NCBI RefSeq assembly: GCF_001519055.1
Contig: NZ_KQ954301.1
Span: 26,191-90,190 of the forward strand
Direction: 5' to 3'
Origin: Novosphingobium sp. Fuku2-ISO-50
GTDB taxonomy: Bacteria > Pseudomonadota > Alphaproteobacteria > Sphingomonadales > Sphingomonadaceae
Length of the DNA stretch: 64,000 bases
A program made the position numbers and the translations under genes. The stretch's first letter is position 1. The number at the start of each line of letters is the position of its first letter. The notes under the pieces were generated by a model that saw nothing but the letters and a program-made list of their open reading frames with translations, did no database searches and was not told the origin of the DNA. This document shows positions 1-8,346 of this stretch, piece after piece.

Positions 1-1
1 G

Positions 2-499
2 CTCGATCATGACCGCAGCTTTCATTCGACGCTGCGCACCACGTGCGTTGCCACCATGCTCAGCGGCGGCCATGCCACCAATGCCCTGCCCCAGCGCGCA
101 GGGGCGATCGTCAATTGCCGCATTTTCCCCGGCCACAGCTTCGAGGAAGTCCGCGCGGATCTGAGCAAGGTCTTTGCCGATCCGGGCGTCACCGTCACCA
201 CCACCGAGCCCGATCACCCGATCGCCAAGGCCCCGCCGATGGACCCGCAAGTGATCCGCCCGATCGAGATGCTGACGGCCCGATACTTCCCCGGCGTCCC
301 GCTCGTCCCCACGATGTCCACCGGCGCCACCGACGGCATCTACCTCGAAGCCAAGGGCATTCCGACTTACGGCGTCCCCGGCATCTGGGCCAACCCCGAC
401 CTCAACGGCATCCACGGGCTGAACGAACACCTCGAAGTCGCCTCGCTGCTCAAAGGCCGCGCGTTCCTCTACGATCTGGTGCAAGCTTACGCGAAATGA
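2..499 (+). CDS. M20-family metallopeptidase, C-terminal part
   Basis: The window opens inside this gene; 165 C-terminal residues are present and the start lies upstream. The visible part begins in the dimerisation lid domain (HATNALPQRAGAIVNCRIFP) and continues into the second half of the catalytic domain with STGATDG and the distal GIHGLNEH, whose last His is the usual metal-ligand position of M20/M25/M40 zinc exopeptidases. These enzymes hydrolyse di- or oligopeptides or N-acyl amino acids; the substrate cannot be read from this fragment. An in-frame ATG at 56 falls in the middle of the domain and is not the real start. Family confident, substrate unknown. Confidence 0.85.
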   Translation, partial: LDHDRSFHSTLRTTCVATMLSGGHATNALPQRAGAIVNCRIFPGHSFEEVRADLSKVFADPGVTVTTTEPDHPIAKAPPMDPQVIRPIEMLTARYFPGVPLVPTMSTGATDGIYLEAKGIPTYGVPGIWANPDLNGIHGLNEHLEVASLLKGRAFLYDLVQAYAK

Positions 500-568
500 G
501 GCAAAGCGATTGGAAGAGAAGAAAATTATTCGAGGGCCAGCAACCCTCCATCACCCGTTAACGGGTGC

Positions 569-1126
569 GTGATGGCCGCATGGCGCCCTCAATTCGAAGC
601 CGCTTTGGTCAAGCTGGCCGAGATCAGTGAGGATCTGGATGCGCGCGGCATCCGCCCGCCAGTTCTGGTCGGGGGCGGCGCGGTCGAACTCTACACTCAG
701 GGCGCCGTGAACACAGGCGACTTTGACCTGGTCACCGTGCTTCAGCCCGAATTCGAAGCCGTTCTGGCCGAGCATGGATTTACCCGCCCCTCCGGGCCAG
801 GAAGGGCCACACGAGGATGGATTCACCGCGATCTTGCCTTGGGATTTGAAGTGGTTGGAAGCCAACTGCTCGATGGCCTAGCGGACCGCGACCTGATCCG
901 GATCATCGAAATCGGCGACCGGGGAGCTATCGCTGTTATCTCGATCGAGGATTTGATCGCAGACCGCATGGGGCAATATGCCTCTGGCTCTGCCAACGAG
1001 ATGCTCGGCCAAGCCATCGCGCTGTTCGCGCTTTCTCAAGGGTTGGACATCGAGTATATGGAACGGAGAATTCGGGAAGAAACTGCGCACGGCTATGGCG
1101 TTCAAGACCTTGAAAACAAAGCGTGA
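569..1126 (+). CDS. nucleotidyltransferase-like protein (AbiEii/DUF6036 type)
   Basis: A protein of 185 residues. Residues about 32-55 carry a nucleotidyltransferase-fold signature, VGGGAVELYTQG followed by TGDFDLV, matching the hG[GS]...Dh[DE]h pattern of the polymerase-beta-like superfamily that includes AbiEii/MenT toxins and DUF6036 proteins. The later SIEDLIADRMGQ segment is also typical of this group. The start is GTG at 569, with ATG at 572 as an alternative. A second small ORF overlaps its 3' end by 32 bp in another frame, suggesting translational coupling. The role could be toxin-antitoxin or abortive infection, or simple nucleotide transfer; the family is moderately sure, the role is inference. 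Confidence 0.7.
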   Translation: MMAAWRPQFEAALVKLAEISEDLDARGIRPPVLVGGGAVELYTQGAVNTGDFDLVTVLQPEFEAVLAEHGFTRPSGPGRATRGWIHRDLALGFEVVGSQLLDGLADRDLIRIIEIGDRGAIAVISIEDLIADRMGQYASGSANEMLGQAIALFALSQGLDIEYMERRIREETAHGYGVQDLENKA

Positions 1127-1277
1127 GGCAATCAGCTTGGCTGCGCTGGGCGAAGAAATCGCCGCGCGGCGCGTTGCCGTGGGCCCCGTCAACACCCCCC
1201 GCAATGCCGGAACGCGGCGCTCAACCGCAAAACAAGCGCTGTTGAACCAAATCACCAAGATCGGCGGCGATTGGTAG
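1095..1277 (+). CDS. small basic protein overlapping the nucleotidyltransferase
   Basis: A 60-residue product starting MAFKTLKTKREAISL. It is Lys/Arg-rich with the C-terminus NQITKIGGDW. It starts 32 bp before the end of the upstream nucleotidyltransferase-like gene, in a different frame. A longer in-frame ORF begins at 978, but its first 39 codons are the shadow of the upstream gene, so ATG 1095 is preferred. No domain recognised. Position suggests a partner (possible antitoxin or accessory subunit) of the upstream protein; this is inference from overlap only. Confidence 0.5.
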   Translation: MAFKTLKTKREAISLAALGEEIAARRVAVGPVNTPRNAGTRRSTAKQALLNQITKIGGDW

Positions 1278-1539
1278 GCCTCTACAAGGCCAATTCTCCG
1301 TATCCAATGGCATTACTGCACTCGGGCTCTGCCTGAACGGCCCTTCCAGCCGCATGATCTGGCCCATGTGCCACCATACGCGCTTGTGAAATATCGCATG
1401 CGACTCACTTGCGCACTTGACGCGGGAGTCGGTCCTGTGGTGCTTTGCTGGTCATGCGTCATGAAGTGGTCATGCCAGTATCCCAAAGCTTCCCCAGCGG
1501 GAGCAGCGGGGCTGTCGCTTCATTTGGCCGGACCGGAGC

Positions 1540-2211
1540 ATGCTTCATAAGGCGCTGATAGATCGGGCGGCTGAGGCCAGGCCCCATGGCGGCGGCGATG
1601 GCGCCGACGGTTTCAATGTTGCCCGATATGTCGCGGATGCGGGGTTTGCCGGGCATGGCAGCAGTCGGCATCTGTCGAATTGCCCGGCCTTGGTGTTGAA
1701 CGCCGATTACACGCCGCTCAGCTATTATCCGCTCAGCCTGTGGCCGTGGCAGACCGCGATCAAGGCGGTGTTTCTCGAACGGGTGGACATCATCGCCAGC
1801 TACGAGCGCGAAGTGCATTCGCCCTCGCTCGACATGAAGATCCCTTCGGTCATCGCGCTGCGCCAATATGTGCGGCCGAGCGAATTTCCGGCGTTTACGC
1901 GGTTCAACCTGTTCCTGCGCGACCGCTTCATGTGCCAATATTGCGGCAGCCATGACCATCTGACGTTTGACCATGTCGTGCCGCGCCGGTTGGGCGGGCG
2001 CACGACGTGGGAAAATGTCGCGGCGGCCTGTGCGCCGTGCAACATGCGCAAGGGCGGGCGCACGCCCGAACAGGCGCATATGCGGCTGATCGAGGAACCG
2101 ATCCGCCCGACGACCTGGCAATTGCAGGACAAGGGCCGCGCATTTCCGCCCAATTACCTGCACGAAAGCTGGCGCGACTGGCTCTATTGGGATGTCGAGC
2201 TGGAGGGGTGA
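1540..2211 (+). CDS. HNH endonuclease
   Basis: A 223-residue HNH nuclease. The core FMCQYCGSHDHLTFDHVVPR holds the first CxxC zinc pair and the catalytic DHV, followed by CAPCNMRKG with the second zinc pair. The preceding NADYTPLSYYPLSLWPWQ block is characteristic of the conserved HNH proteins found in many alphaproteobacteria. The conserved part starts only near residue 48 (about 1681). The 47 residues before it look unlike the family, and there is no convincing internal ATG, so the start at 1540 is uncertain and the 5' end may have been rearranged. Biological role of this HNH subfamily is not established. Confidence 0.8.
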   Translation: MLHKALIDRAAEARPHGGGDGADGFNVARYVADAGFAGHGSSRHLSNCPALVLNADYTPLSYYPLSLWPWQTAIKAVFLERVDIIASYEREVHSPSLDMKIPSVIALRQYVRPSEFPAFTRFNLFLRDRFMCQYCGSHDHLTFDHVVPRRLGGRTTWENVAAACAPCNMRKGGRTPEQAHMRLIEEPIRPTTWQLQDKGRAFPPNYLHESWRDWLYWDVELEG

Positions 2212-2242
2212 TGGGGCACACCGCCCAATCCCCGCCGTTGGT

Positions 2243-2276
2243 GCGCGTGCTTCGACAGGCTCAGCACGAGCGCGCC
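2243..2276. repeat. REP-like extragenic palindrome
   Basis: Between the HNH gene and the convergent MFS gene lies GTGCTTCGACAGGCTCAGCAC, with 5-bp inverted arms GTGCT/AGCAC at 2247-2251 and 2263-2267, extended by GCGCG-rich flanks. The TTCGACAGGCTCAGCACGA sequence is familiar to me as a dispersed intergenic repeat in sphingomonad-type genomes; only one clear copy is seen here. It may also act as a transcription terminator. Confidence 0.5.
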
Positions 2277-2294
2277 TCATGAAATCCTTGAAAA

Positions 2295-3509
2295 TCAGGC
2301 CACTTCGAGTTTTGACGCCCCTTTGAGGAACAGCGCAAGCGCGATCATGCCGATCACGGCGGAGAGCAGCATGGGCATCGTCGGCAGCGCGATCCAGGCG
2401 TCGGGGCCGGTGCAATGGGCGAGCGTCTGGGCATAGAGCGGGGGGCCGACGATCTGCGCCAGCGAGCCGATCGACTGGACCGCGCCTTGCAATTCGCCCT
2501 GGCTGCGCGCGTCGACGGCGCGGCTGTTGAGGCCGGAGATCGAGGGCTGCACAAAGCCCTGAAGCGCGCCGACGGCAATGGCGCAATAGATCATCGCGGT
2601 ATTCGTCGCGACGACATAGAGCACCGAGGCGACCACCAGGCCGCCGACGCCGAGCATGACCGCGCGGCGTTCGCCAAGGCGCGGCAGGGCGCGGCGCAGG
2701 CCAAAGCCCTGCACCATCGCCGAACTGAACCCGACCATCGCCAGCGCCATGCCGACCTGCCGCGTGGTAAAGCCATATGCGGCGATCGCCATATAGGACC
2801 ACACCGCCGGATAGACGATATGCGCCAGTTGCCAGGTGCCGAGCGCGGCGACGAACCACAGCACCGTCTCGTTCTGACGGCGCAGCGCGCGCAACGACGC
2901 CAGCGCATTGGCCTGACGCCAATCGAACGGGCGGCGATTTTCGCGGGGCAGCGATTCTTTCAGAAAGAACAGGCCGAACAGGAAATTGGCCAGCGCCAGC
3001 ACGGCGGCGGCCAGAAACGGCAGGCGTGGACCATAAGACCCGATGATCCCGCCCAGCGCGGGACCGACGACAAAGCCGACCCCGAACGCCATGCCGATCA
3101 GGCCAAAGCTGGCGGCGCGCTTTTCCGGCGGGGTGACATCGGCGATATAGGCATAGGCGGCCGAAAAGCTCGCCCCGGTCACGCCCGCCAGCAGCCGTCC
3201 GACCACCAGCCAGCCGAATACCGGCGCGGCGAATTGCAGCAGGTAATCAAGCCCCAGCGCGCAGATCGAGGCGAGCAGCACCGGGCGCCGGCCAAACCTG
3301 TCGGACAGATTGCCGATGATCGGCGCGCAGACGAATTGCATCGCGGCATAGCCCGCGCCAAGCCAACCGGCATAAGCCGCCGCCGCACTGATCTGGACAT
3401 GCGCGAGATGCATGATCAGGCCGGGCAGCACCGGGATGACAATGCCGAAGCCCAGCATGTCGATCAGCACGATGGCAAAGACAAAGCCGAGCGAGGCGCG
3501 ATCCTGCAT
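2295..3509 (-). CDS. MFS transporter, TCR/Tet-type drug exporter family
   Basis: A 404-residue inner-membrane protein with about 12 hydrophobic segments, the usual length for DHA1 family exporters. The N-terminus FAIVLIDMLGFGIVIPVLP is characteristic of TetA-like carriers, and loop 2-3 contains motif A (GNLSDRFGRRPV). Motif C-like glycines are in FGVGFVVGPALGG. Such proteins expel drugs or metabolites in exchange for protons; the substrate cannot be inferred. It lies 33 bp upstream of the nitronate monooxygenase end on the same strand, so it could be the second... but its own start at 3509 precedes that gene's stop side, meaning the nitronate monooxygenase is transcribed first and this gene may follow it in one operon. 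Confidence 0.88.
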   Translation of the reverse strand: MQDRASLGFVFAIVLIDMLGFGIVIPVLPGLIMHLAHVQISAAAAYAGWLGAGYAAMQFVCAPIIGNLSDRFGRRPVLLASICALGLDYLLQFAAPVFGWLVVGRLLAGVTGASFSAAYAYIADVTPPEKRAASFGLIGMAFGVGFVVGPALGGIIGSYGPRLPFLAAAVLALANFLFGLFFLKESLPRENRRPFDWRQANALASLRALRRQNETVLWFVAALGTWQLAHIVYPAVWSYMAIAAYGFTTRQVGMALAMVGFSSAMVQGFGLRRALPRLGERRAVMLGVGGLVVASVLYVVATNTAMIYCAIAVGALQGFVQPSISGLNSRAVDARSQGELQGAVQSIGSLAQIVGPPLYAQTLAHCTGPDAWIALPTMPMLLSAVIGMIALALFLKGASKLEVA

Positions 3510-3542
3510 GCCTGATTCTCCCCGTTCCGGGTACGGCGCCCG

Positions 3543-4565
3543 TCAGGCGGCCCGCGACCGCTTTTCAAGCACGGCTTCGCATTCGCTCAGCAGATTGGCC
3601 ATGATCGTGGCGACCGGCAATTCCTGCGTGACCAGCCCGACCGATTGCCCGGCCATGACCGAGCCGCGCTCGACATCGCCGTCGATCACCGCGCGGCGCA
3701 GCGCACCAGCCCAGAAATGTTCGATTTCGAGCTGGGCGGCGGCCATGTCGAGGCTGCCGGCGTCGATCGCACGGGCGACTTCGATCTGCTTGGCGGTGAA
3801 TTCCTCGGTGCCCTTGTTCTTCAAGGCGCGGACCGGGATCACCGGCAAGCGCGGATCGACCTGAACCGAGGGCACCGCGTCGCGGGCGTTGGCGCGGAAA
3901 AATGCCTGCTTGAACGCGGGGTGCGCGATCGATTCGGCCGCAGCGGCAAAGCGCGTGCCCAACTGGACCCCGGCAGCGCCCATTTCGAGATAGCTTGCCA
4001 TGGCTTCGCCCCGACCGATGCCGCCCGCGACAAACACGATATGGTCTTCGGCCAGCGCGGGCAGGAATTCCTGCGCCAGAACGCCGGTCGAAACCGGGCC
4101 GACATGGCCGCCCGCTTCGCTGCCTTCGATCACCAGCGCGTCGGCGCCGCTGCGAAACAGCTTTTTGGCAAGCGCGAGAGTCGGGGCAAACACCAGCACT
4201 TTGGCGCCAAACGCCTTGATCGCCTCGATGCTGCCCTTGGGCGGAATGCCGCCGGCGAGCACGACATGGCTGACGCCGTGTTTGGCGGTGACCGCGATCA
4301 GATCGAACAAGGCGGGGTGCATCGTGATCAGGTTCACGCCGAACGGCTTGTCGGTCAGCGCGCGCGTTGCGGCAATTTCGGCATCGAGCAGATCGGGCGT
4401 CATCGCGCCGCAGGCGATCACGCCAAAGCCGCCCGCATTGCTGATCGCCGAAACCAGATTGCGTTCGGACACCCAGCTCATCGCGCCGCACAGGATGGCG
4501 TATTCGCTGCCGAGGAATTGCGCGCCGCGCGCCATAAGCGCCGCTGTCTTTGGATAGGCGGTCAT
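3543..4565 (-). CDS. nitronate monooxygenase
   Basis: A 340-residue FMN-dependent TIM-barrel protein of the 2-nitropropane dioxygenase family. Seen motifs: GGFGVIACGAM near the N-terminus, PFGVNLI, the phosphate-binding GSEAGGHVGP (residues about 150-160), and AGGIGRGEAMAS with LGAAGVQLGTRF for the second phosphate-binding loop. These enzymes oxidise toxic alkyl nitronates such as propionate-3-nitronate. ATG 4565 gives the N-terminus MTAYPKTAALMARGAQFLG; the longer ORF from 4601 adds 12 unlike residues. Likely co-transcribed with the downstream MFS exporter (33-bp gap). Confidence 0.88.
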   Translation of the reverse strand: MTAYPKTAALMARGAQFLGSEYAILCGAMSWVSERNLVSAISNAGGFGVIACGAMTPDLLDAEIAATRALTDKPFGVNLITMHPALFDLIAVTAKHGVSHVVLAGGIPPKGSIEAIKAFGAKVLVFAPTLALAKKLFRSGADALVIEGSEAGGHVGPVSTGVLAQEFLPALAEDHIVFVAGGIGRGEAMASYLEMGAAGVQLGTRFAAAAESIAHPAFKQAFFRANARDAVPSVQVDPRLPVIPVRALKNKGTEEFTAKQIEVARAIDAGSLDMAAAQLEIEHFWAGALRRAVIDGDVERGSVMAGQSVGLVTQELPVATIMANLLSECEAVLEKRSRAA

Positions 4566-4714
4566 GCTATATTTCGTTCCCCGATGTCCTGAACCGGCCA
4601 TCCTGCCCCGGATTGCCGCTTGGCGCGACCCTTACGGTGGGTCGCCGGACTCGGCAAGGGGTGCCAGATGCCTTGATCGCATCAGGCGATTTCTCTGAGG
4701 CATTTATCCCATTT

Positions 4715-4745
4715 AGTCGATCAATCATTCACTGCTAGATCGACT
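4715..4745. promoter_or_regulatory. candidate katG operator (8-bp inverted repeat)
   Basis: AGTCGATC at 4715-4722 and its exact reverse complement GATCGACT at 4738-4745 are separated by 15 bp and lie 27-57 bp before katG. The location and dyad symmetry suit a regulator such as OxyR or another peroxide or redox sensor, but it does not closely match a standard OxyR or Fur consensus. The binding protein is unknown. Confidence 0.4.
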
Positions 4746-4771
4746 CCAGCGATCACGCGAAGGGAATGACC

Positions 4772-6967
4772 ATGAACGCGCAAAGCAAATGTCCGTTTCA
4801 CACCGGCACCAGCCGGACTGCGACAGCCAACACCATGTGGTGGCCAAACCGGCTCGATCTCTCGATTCTGTCGCAGCATTCGAACCGGGTCGATCCGCTG
4901 CCCGCCGATTTCGACTATCGCGCGGCGTTTCGGGCGCTCGACCTCGATGCGGTCAAGGCCGACATCTTTGCGCTGATGACCCAAAGTCAGGACTGGTGGC
5001 CCGCCGATTACGGGCATTATGGCCCGCTGTTCATCCGCATGGCCTGGCACAGCGCGGGCACTTATCGCATTTTCGACGGACGCGGCGGCGCGGGAACCGG
5101 CAATCAGCGCTTTGCGCCGCTCAATTCCTGGCCCGACAATGTCAATCTCGACAAGGCGCGGCTGCTGCTCTGGCCGATCAAGCAGAAATATGGCGCCAGC
5201 CTCAGCTGGGCCGACCTGATGATCCTGACCGGCACTTGCGCGCTCGAATCGATGGGTCTGCCCACGGTCGGCTTTGGCGGTGGCCGCGAAGACATCTGGG
5301 AGCCCGAAGCCGACATCGACTGGGGCCCGGAAAGCGAATGGCTGGATGACAAACGCTATGGCGACGACCGCGATCTGGCCGATCCGCTGGCGGCGGTGCA
5401 GATGGGGCTGATCTATGTAAACCCCGAAGGCCCGAATGGCACGCCCGACCCGCTCGCCTCGGCGCGCGACATCCGCGAAACCTTTGCACGCATGGCGATG
5501 GACGATGCCGAAACCGTCGCGCTGATCGCCGGGGGACACACTTTCGGCAAGGCGCATGGCAATGGCGATGCCGCCCTGCTCGGCCCCGCCCCCGAAGCCG
5601 CGCCGATCGAGGCGCAAGGGCTCGGCTGGATCAGCGCCAACCGCACCGGGCGCGGCGCCGACACGATCACCAGCGGACTCGAAGGCGCATGGACAACCGA
5701 CCCGATCCATTGGGACAACGGCTATTTCGACGTGCTGTTCGGCCATGAATGGGAACTGACGAAAAGCCCGGCAGGCGCACACCAGTGGAAGCCCAGGGGC
5801 GAGGCCGGCGCGGGCACTGTGCCCGATGCGCACGATCCGCACCTGCGGCATCAGCCGATCATGTTCACCAGCGACCTCGCGCTGATCACCGACCCCGCCT
5901 ATCGCGCGATCAGCGAGGACTATCATCGCCATCCGGACAAGCTGGCCAAGGCCTTTGCCGAAGCCTGGCTCAAGCTGACGCACCGCGACATGGGGCCGAT
6001 CACGCGCTATCTCGGCAGCGAAGTGCCCGCGCAGCCGCGGATCTGGATGGACCCGGTGCCGGCTGTCGATCATCCGCTGATCGATGCCGCCGACATCGCC
6101 GCGCTGAAAGCGCAGATTCTGGCCAGCGGCCTGTCGATTTCGCGACTGGTGGCGACGGCCTGGGCTTCGGCTTCGACGTTTCGCCATTCGGACAAGCGCG
6201 GCGGCGCCAACGGTGCGCGCATCCGGCTCGCTCCGCAAAAGGATTGGGCGGTCAACGATCCGGCGGAACTGGCCAGGGCACTGGCCGTGTTCGAAGGCAT
6301 CCGGTCTGCGTTCAACGCGTCCGCGACCGGGGGCAAACGAGTCAGTCTGGCCGACCTGATCGTGCTGGGCGGCGCGGCGGCCATCGAGGCGGCGGCGCGC
6401 GACGGCGGCCATGATGTGGTCGTGCCGTTCACGCCGGGGCGCACCGATGCCGCGGCCGAACAGACCGATGCGCAGTCGTTCGCGGTGCTTGAGCCCAACG
6501 TCGACGGGTTCCGCAATTTCCGGTCGGGCGCTTTGCACCGTTCGGAAGAGGAACTGTTGGTCGACCGGGCGCAATTGCTGGGCCTGAGCGCGCCGGAAAT
6601 GACCGTTCTGGTCGGTGGCCTGCGCGTGCTCGGCGCCAACAGCGGCGCCAATAGCAGCGACAGTCGCCTGGGCGAGTTCACCGACCGCGTCGGTGTGCTG
6701 GGCAACGGCTTTTTCCGCACGCTGCTCGCATCGAGCACGGCCGATGTCTGGCGCGAAACCGAGCCGGGCGTATTCACCGCGTTCGACCGCAAGAACGGCG
6801 AGGCCCGGCTCAAGGCCAGCCGTGTCGACCTGATTTTCGGGTCGAATTCCCAGCTGCGCGCGCTGAGCGAAGTCTATGCCGCCAATGACGGCGAAGACCG
6901 CTTCGTGGCCGATTTCGTCAAGGCCTGGGTCAAAGTGATGGACGCCGACCGCTTCGACCTGGCGTGA
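4772..6967 (+). CDS. katG: catalase-peroxidase KatG
   Basis: A 731-residue bifunctional haem catalase-peroxidase that removes H2O2 in the cytoplasm. The distal haem pocket is in FIRMAWHSAGTYR (Arg, Trp, His). The Met-Tyr-Trp adduct residues are all present: that Trp, Tyr in GLIYVNPEGP, and Met in RMAMDDAETV. The proximal His is in ALIAGGHTFGKAHG. The C-terminal half is the usual degenerate peroxidase domain. Two ATGs, 4766 and 4772, are in frame; AAGGG at 4760-4764 is correctly spaced only for 4772. A dyad upstream may be its operator and a strong hairpin follows the stop. Confidence 0.97.
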   Translation: MNAQSKCPFHTGTSRTATANTMWWPNRLDLSILSQHSNRVDPLPADFDYRAAFRALDLDAVKADIFALMTQSQDWWPADYGHYGPLFIRMAWHSAGTYRIFDGRGGAGTGNQRFAPLNSWPDNVNLDKARLLLWPIKQKYGASLSWADLMILTGTCALESMGLPTVGFGGGREDIWEPEADIDWGPESEWLDDKRYGDDRDLADPLAAVQMGLIYVNPEGPNGTPDPLASARDIRETFARMAMDDAETVALIAGGHTFGKAHGNGDAALLGPAPEAAPIEAQGLGWISANRTGRGADTITSGLEGAWTTDPIHWDNGYFDVLFGHEWELTKSPAGAHQWKPRGEAGAGTVPDAHDPHLRHQPIMFTSDLALITDPAYRAISEDYHRHPDKLAKAFAEAWLKLTHRDMGPITRYLGSEVPAQPRIWMDPVPAVDHPLIDAADIAALKAQILASGLSISRLVATAWASASTFRHSDKRGGANGARIRLAPQKDWAVNDPAELARALAVFEGIRSAFNASATGGKRVSLADLIVLGGAAAIEAAARDGGHDVVVPFTPGRTDAAAEQTDAQSFAVLEPNVDGFRNFRSGALHRSEEELLVDRAQLLGLSAPEMTVLVGGLRVLGANSGANSSDSRLGEFTDRVGVLGNGFFRTLLASSTADVWRETEPGVFTAFDRKNGEARLKASRVDLIFGSNSQLRALSEVYAANDGEDRFVADFVKAWVKVMDADRFDLA

Positions 6968-6974
6968 AGCCGAA

Positions 6975-7002
6975 GACGCCTCCCCGTTTGCGGGGAGGCG
7001 TC
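6975..7002. terminator. bidirectional terminator between katG and lysC
   Basis: A perfect 12-bp stem, GACGCCTCCCCG (6975-6986) pairing with 6991-7002, with a TTTG loop. It sits in the 42-bp gap between the convergent katG and lysC genes. There is no long T-run, but a strong stem at this position is best read as a shared terminator. Confidence 0.75.
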
Positions 7003-7009
7003 CAGGGTT

Positions 7010-8266
7010 TCAGGCGGCGTCGAGGCCGTAAGCCGTGTGGAGCACACGCACGGCCAGTTCGGTCTCGTCCGAATCAATCAGGACCGAGACCTTGATTTCC
7101 GAGGTGCTGATCGCCTGGATATTGATCCCGCGATCGGCCAGCGCCTTGAACATCGTTGCCGCGACGCCGGCATGGCTGCGCATGCCGACGCCGACGACCG
7201 AGATCTTCGACACTTTGGGATCGGTGCTCAGCTTTTCAAAGCCGATCGAGGCGCGATTGCCTTCGAGCACGGCCTTGGTGCGTTCGAGATCCGCCTGCGG
7301 CACGGTAAACGTGACGTCGGTGTCGGTATCGGCGCGACCGACATTCTGGATAATCATGTCGACGTTGATGTTCGCTTCGGCAAGCGGGCCAAAGATCGTC
7401 GCGACGGCACCCGGGCGATCGGGCACTGCGGTCAGGATGACCTTGGCGTCGTTCTTGTCGGCGGCGATGCCGGTGATCAGCTGGCGTTCCATATCCAGTC
7501 CTTCAAGTTCTTCATCGGACACGATCATCGTGCCGGGCAGGGTGTCGGCGGCAGGGGCTGTTTCGTCGATGAAGGACGAGAGAACCTGCACGCGAACCTT
7601 TTCCTTCATCGCCAGGCTGACCGAGCGGGTCTGCAAGACTTTCGAACCGACCGAGGCCAATTCGAGCATTTCCTCGTATGTCACATTCTTGAGCTTGCGC
7701 GCCTTGGCAACGATGCGCGGGTCGGTGGTATAGACCCCGTCGACATCGGTATAGATGTCGCAACGATCGGCCTTGATCCCGGCGGCAACCGCAACGGCCG
7801 AGGTATCCGACCCGCCACGCCCCAGCGTGGTGATGCGGTTGCCGTCCGAAAGGCCCTGAAACCCCGGAATCACCGCGATTTCGCCGGCAGCCATCGACGC
7901 CAGCAGGGCTTCTGAATCGATCCCCTCGATCCGCGCCTTGGAAAAGGCATCGTCGGTATGAATCGGCAATTGCCAGCCGAGCCAGGACCGCGCCTTGCAG
8001 CCCAAAGCCTGAAGATGCAGCGCGAGCAGGCCCGCCGTGACCTGTTCGCCGCTTGCCACGACGACGTCGTATTCCGCCGGATCGTAAAGCGCGCTTGCCT
8101 CGCGGCAAAAATTCACCAGCCGGTCGGTTTCGCCCGACATGGCCGAAACGACCACGGCGACTTCATGCCCGGCGGCCTGTTGGCGCTGCACGATCCGCGC
8201 GACGCGGCGGATGCGCTCGGTGCCGGCCATTGAGGTGCCGCCGAATTTCATCACGATGCGGGCCAC
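7010..8266 (-). CDS. lysC: aspartate kinase
   Basis: A 418-residue aspartokinase, the first enzyme of the lysine, threonine, methionine and diaminopimelate pathway; it phosphorylates L-aspartate. The N-terminus IVMKFGGTSMAGTERI is the family signature, TLGRGGSDTSAVAVA is the nucleotide/aspartate-binding block, and two C-terminal ACT domains (from about residue 265) give allosteric control by end-product amino acids. Start chosen as GTG 8266 because AGGAG lies 7 bp upstream of it; the longer ORF from 8284 would start before this ribosome-binding site. dapB of the same pathway lies at about 20.5 kb. Confidence 0.95.
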   Translation of the reverse strand: MARIVMKFGGTSMAGTERIRRVARIVQRQQAAGHEVAVVVSAMSGETDRLVNFCREASALYDPAEYDVVVASGEQVTAGLLALHLQALGCKARSWLGWQLPIHTDDAFSKARIEGIDSEALLASMAAGEIAVIPGFQGLSDGNRITTLGRGGSDTSAVAVAAGIKADRCDIYTDVDGVYTTDPRIVAKARKLKNVTYEEMLELASVGSKVLQTRSVSLAMKEKVRVQVLSSFIDETAPAADTLPGTMIVSDEELEGLDMERQLITGIAADKNDAKVILTAVPDRPGAVATIFGPLAEANINVDMIIQNVGRADTDTDVTFTVPQADLERTKAVLEGNRASIGFEKLSTDPKVSKISVVGVGMRSHAGVAATMFKALADRGINIQAISTSEIKVSVLIDSDETELAVRVLHTAYGLDAA

Positions 8267-8346
8267 GCAACTGCTCCTGACCATTCGAAAGAATCTTGCT
8301 CAACACGGCCATGGACCATGCCAGCGGCGCGCTTTAGGGGTGGGGA

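Noticed and set aside
1459..2922. 487-codon minus-strand frame under HNH and MFS genes
   Set aside because: Mostly a shadow; only its last 70 codons look protein-like and are reported as a possible resolvase remnant.
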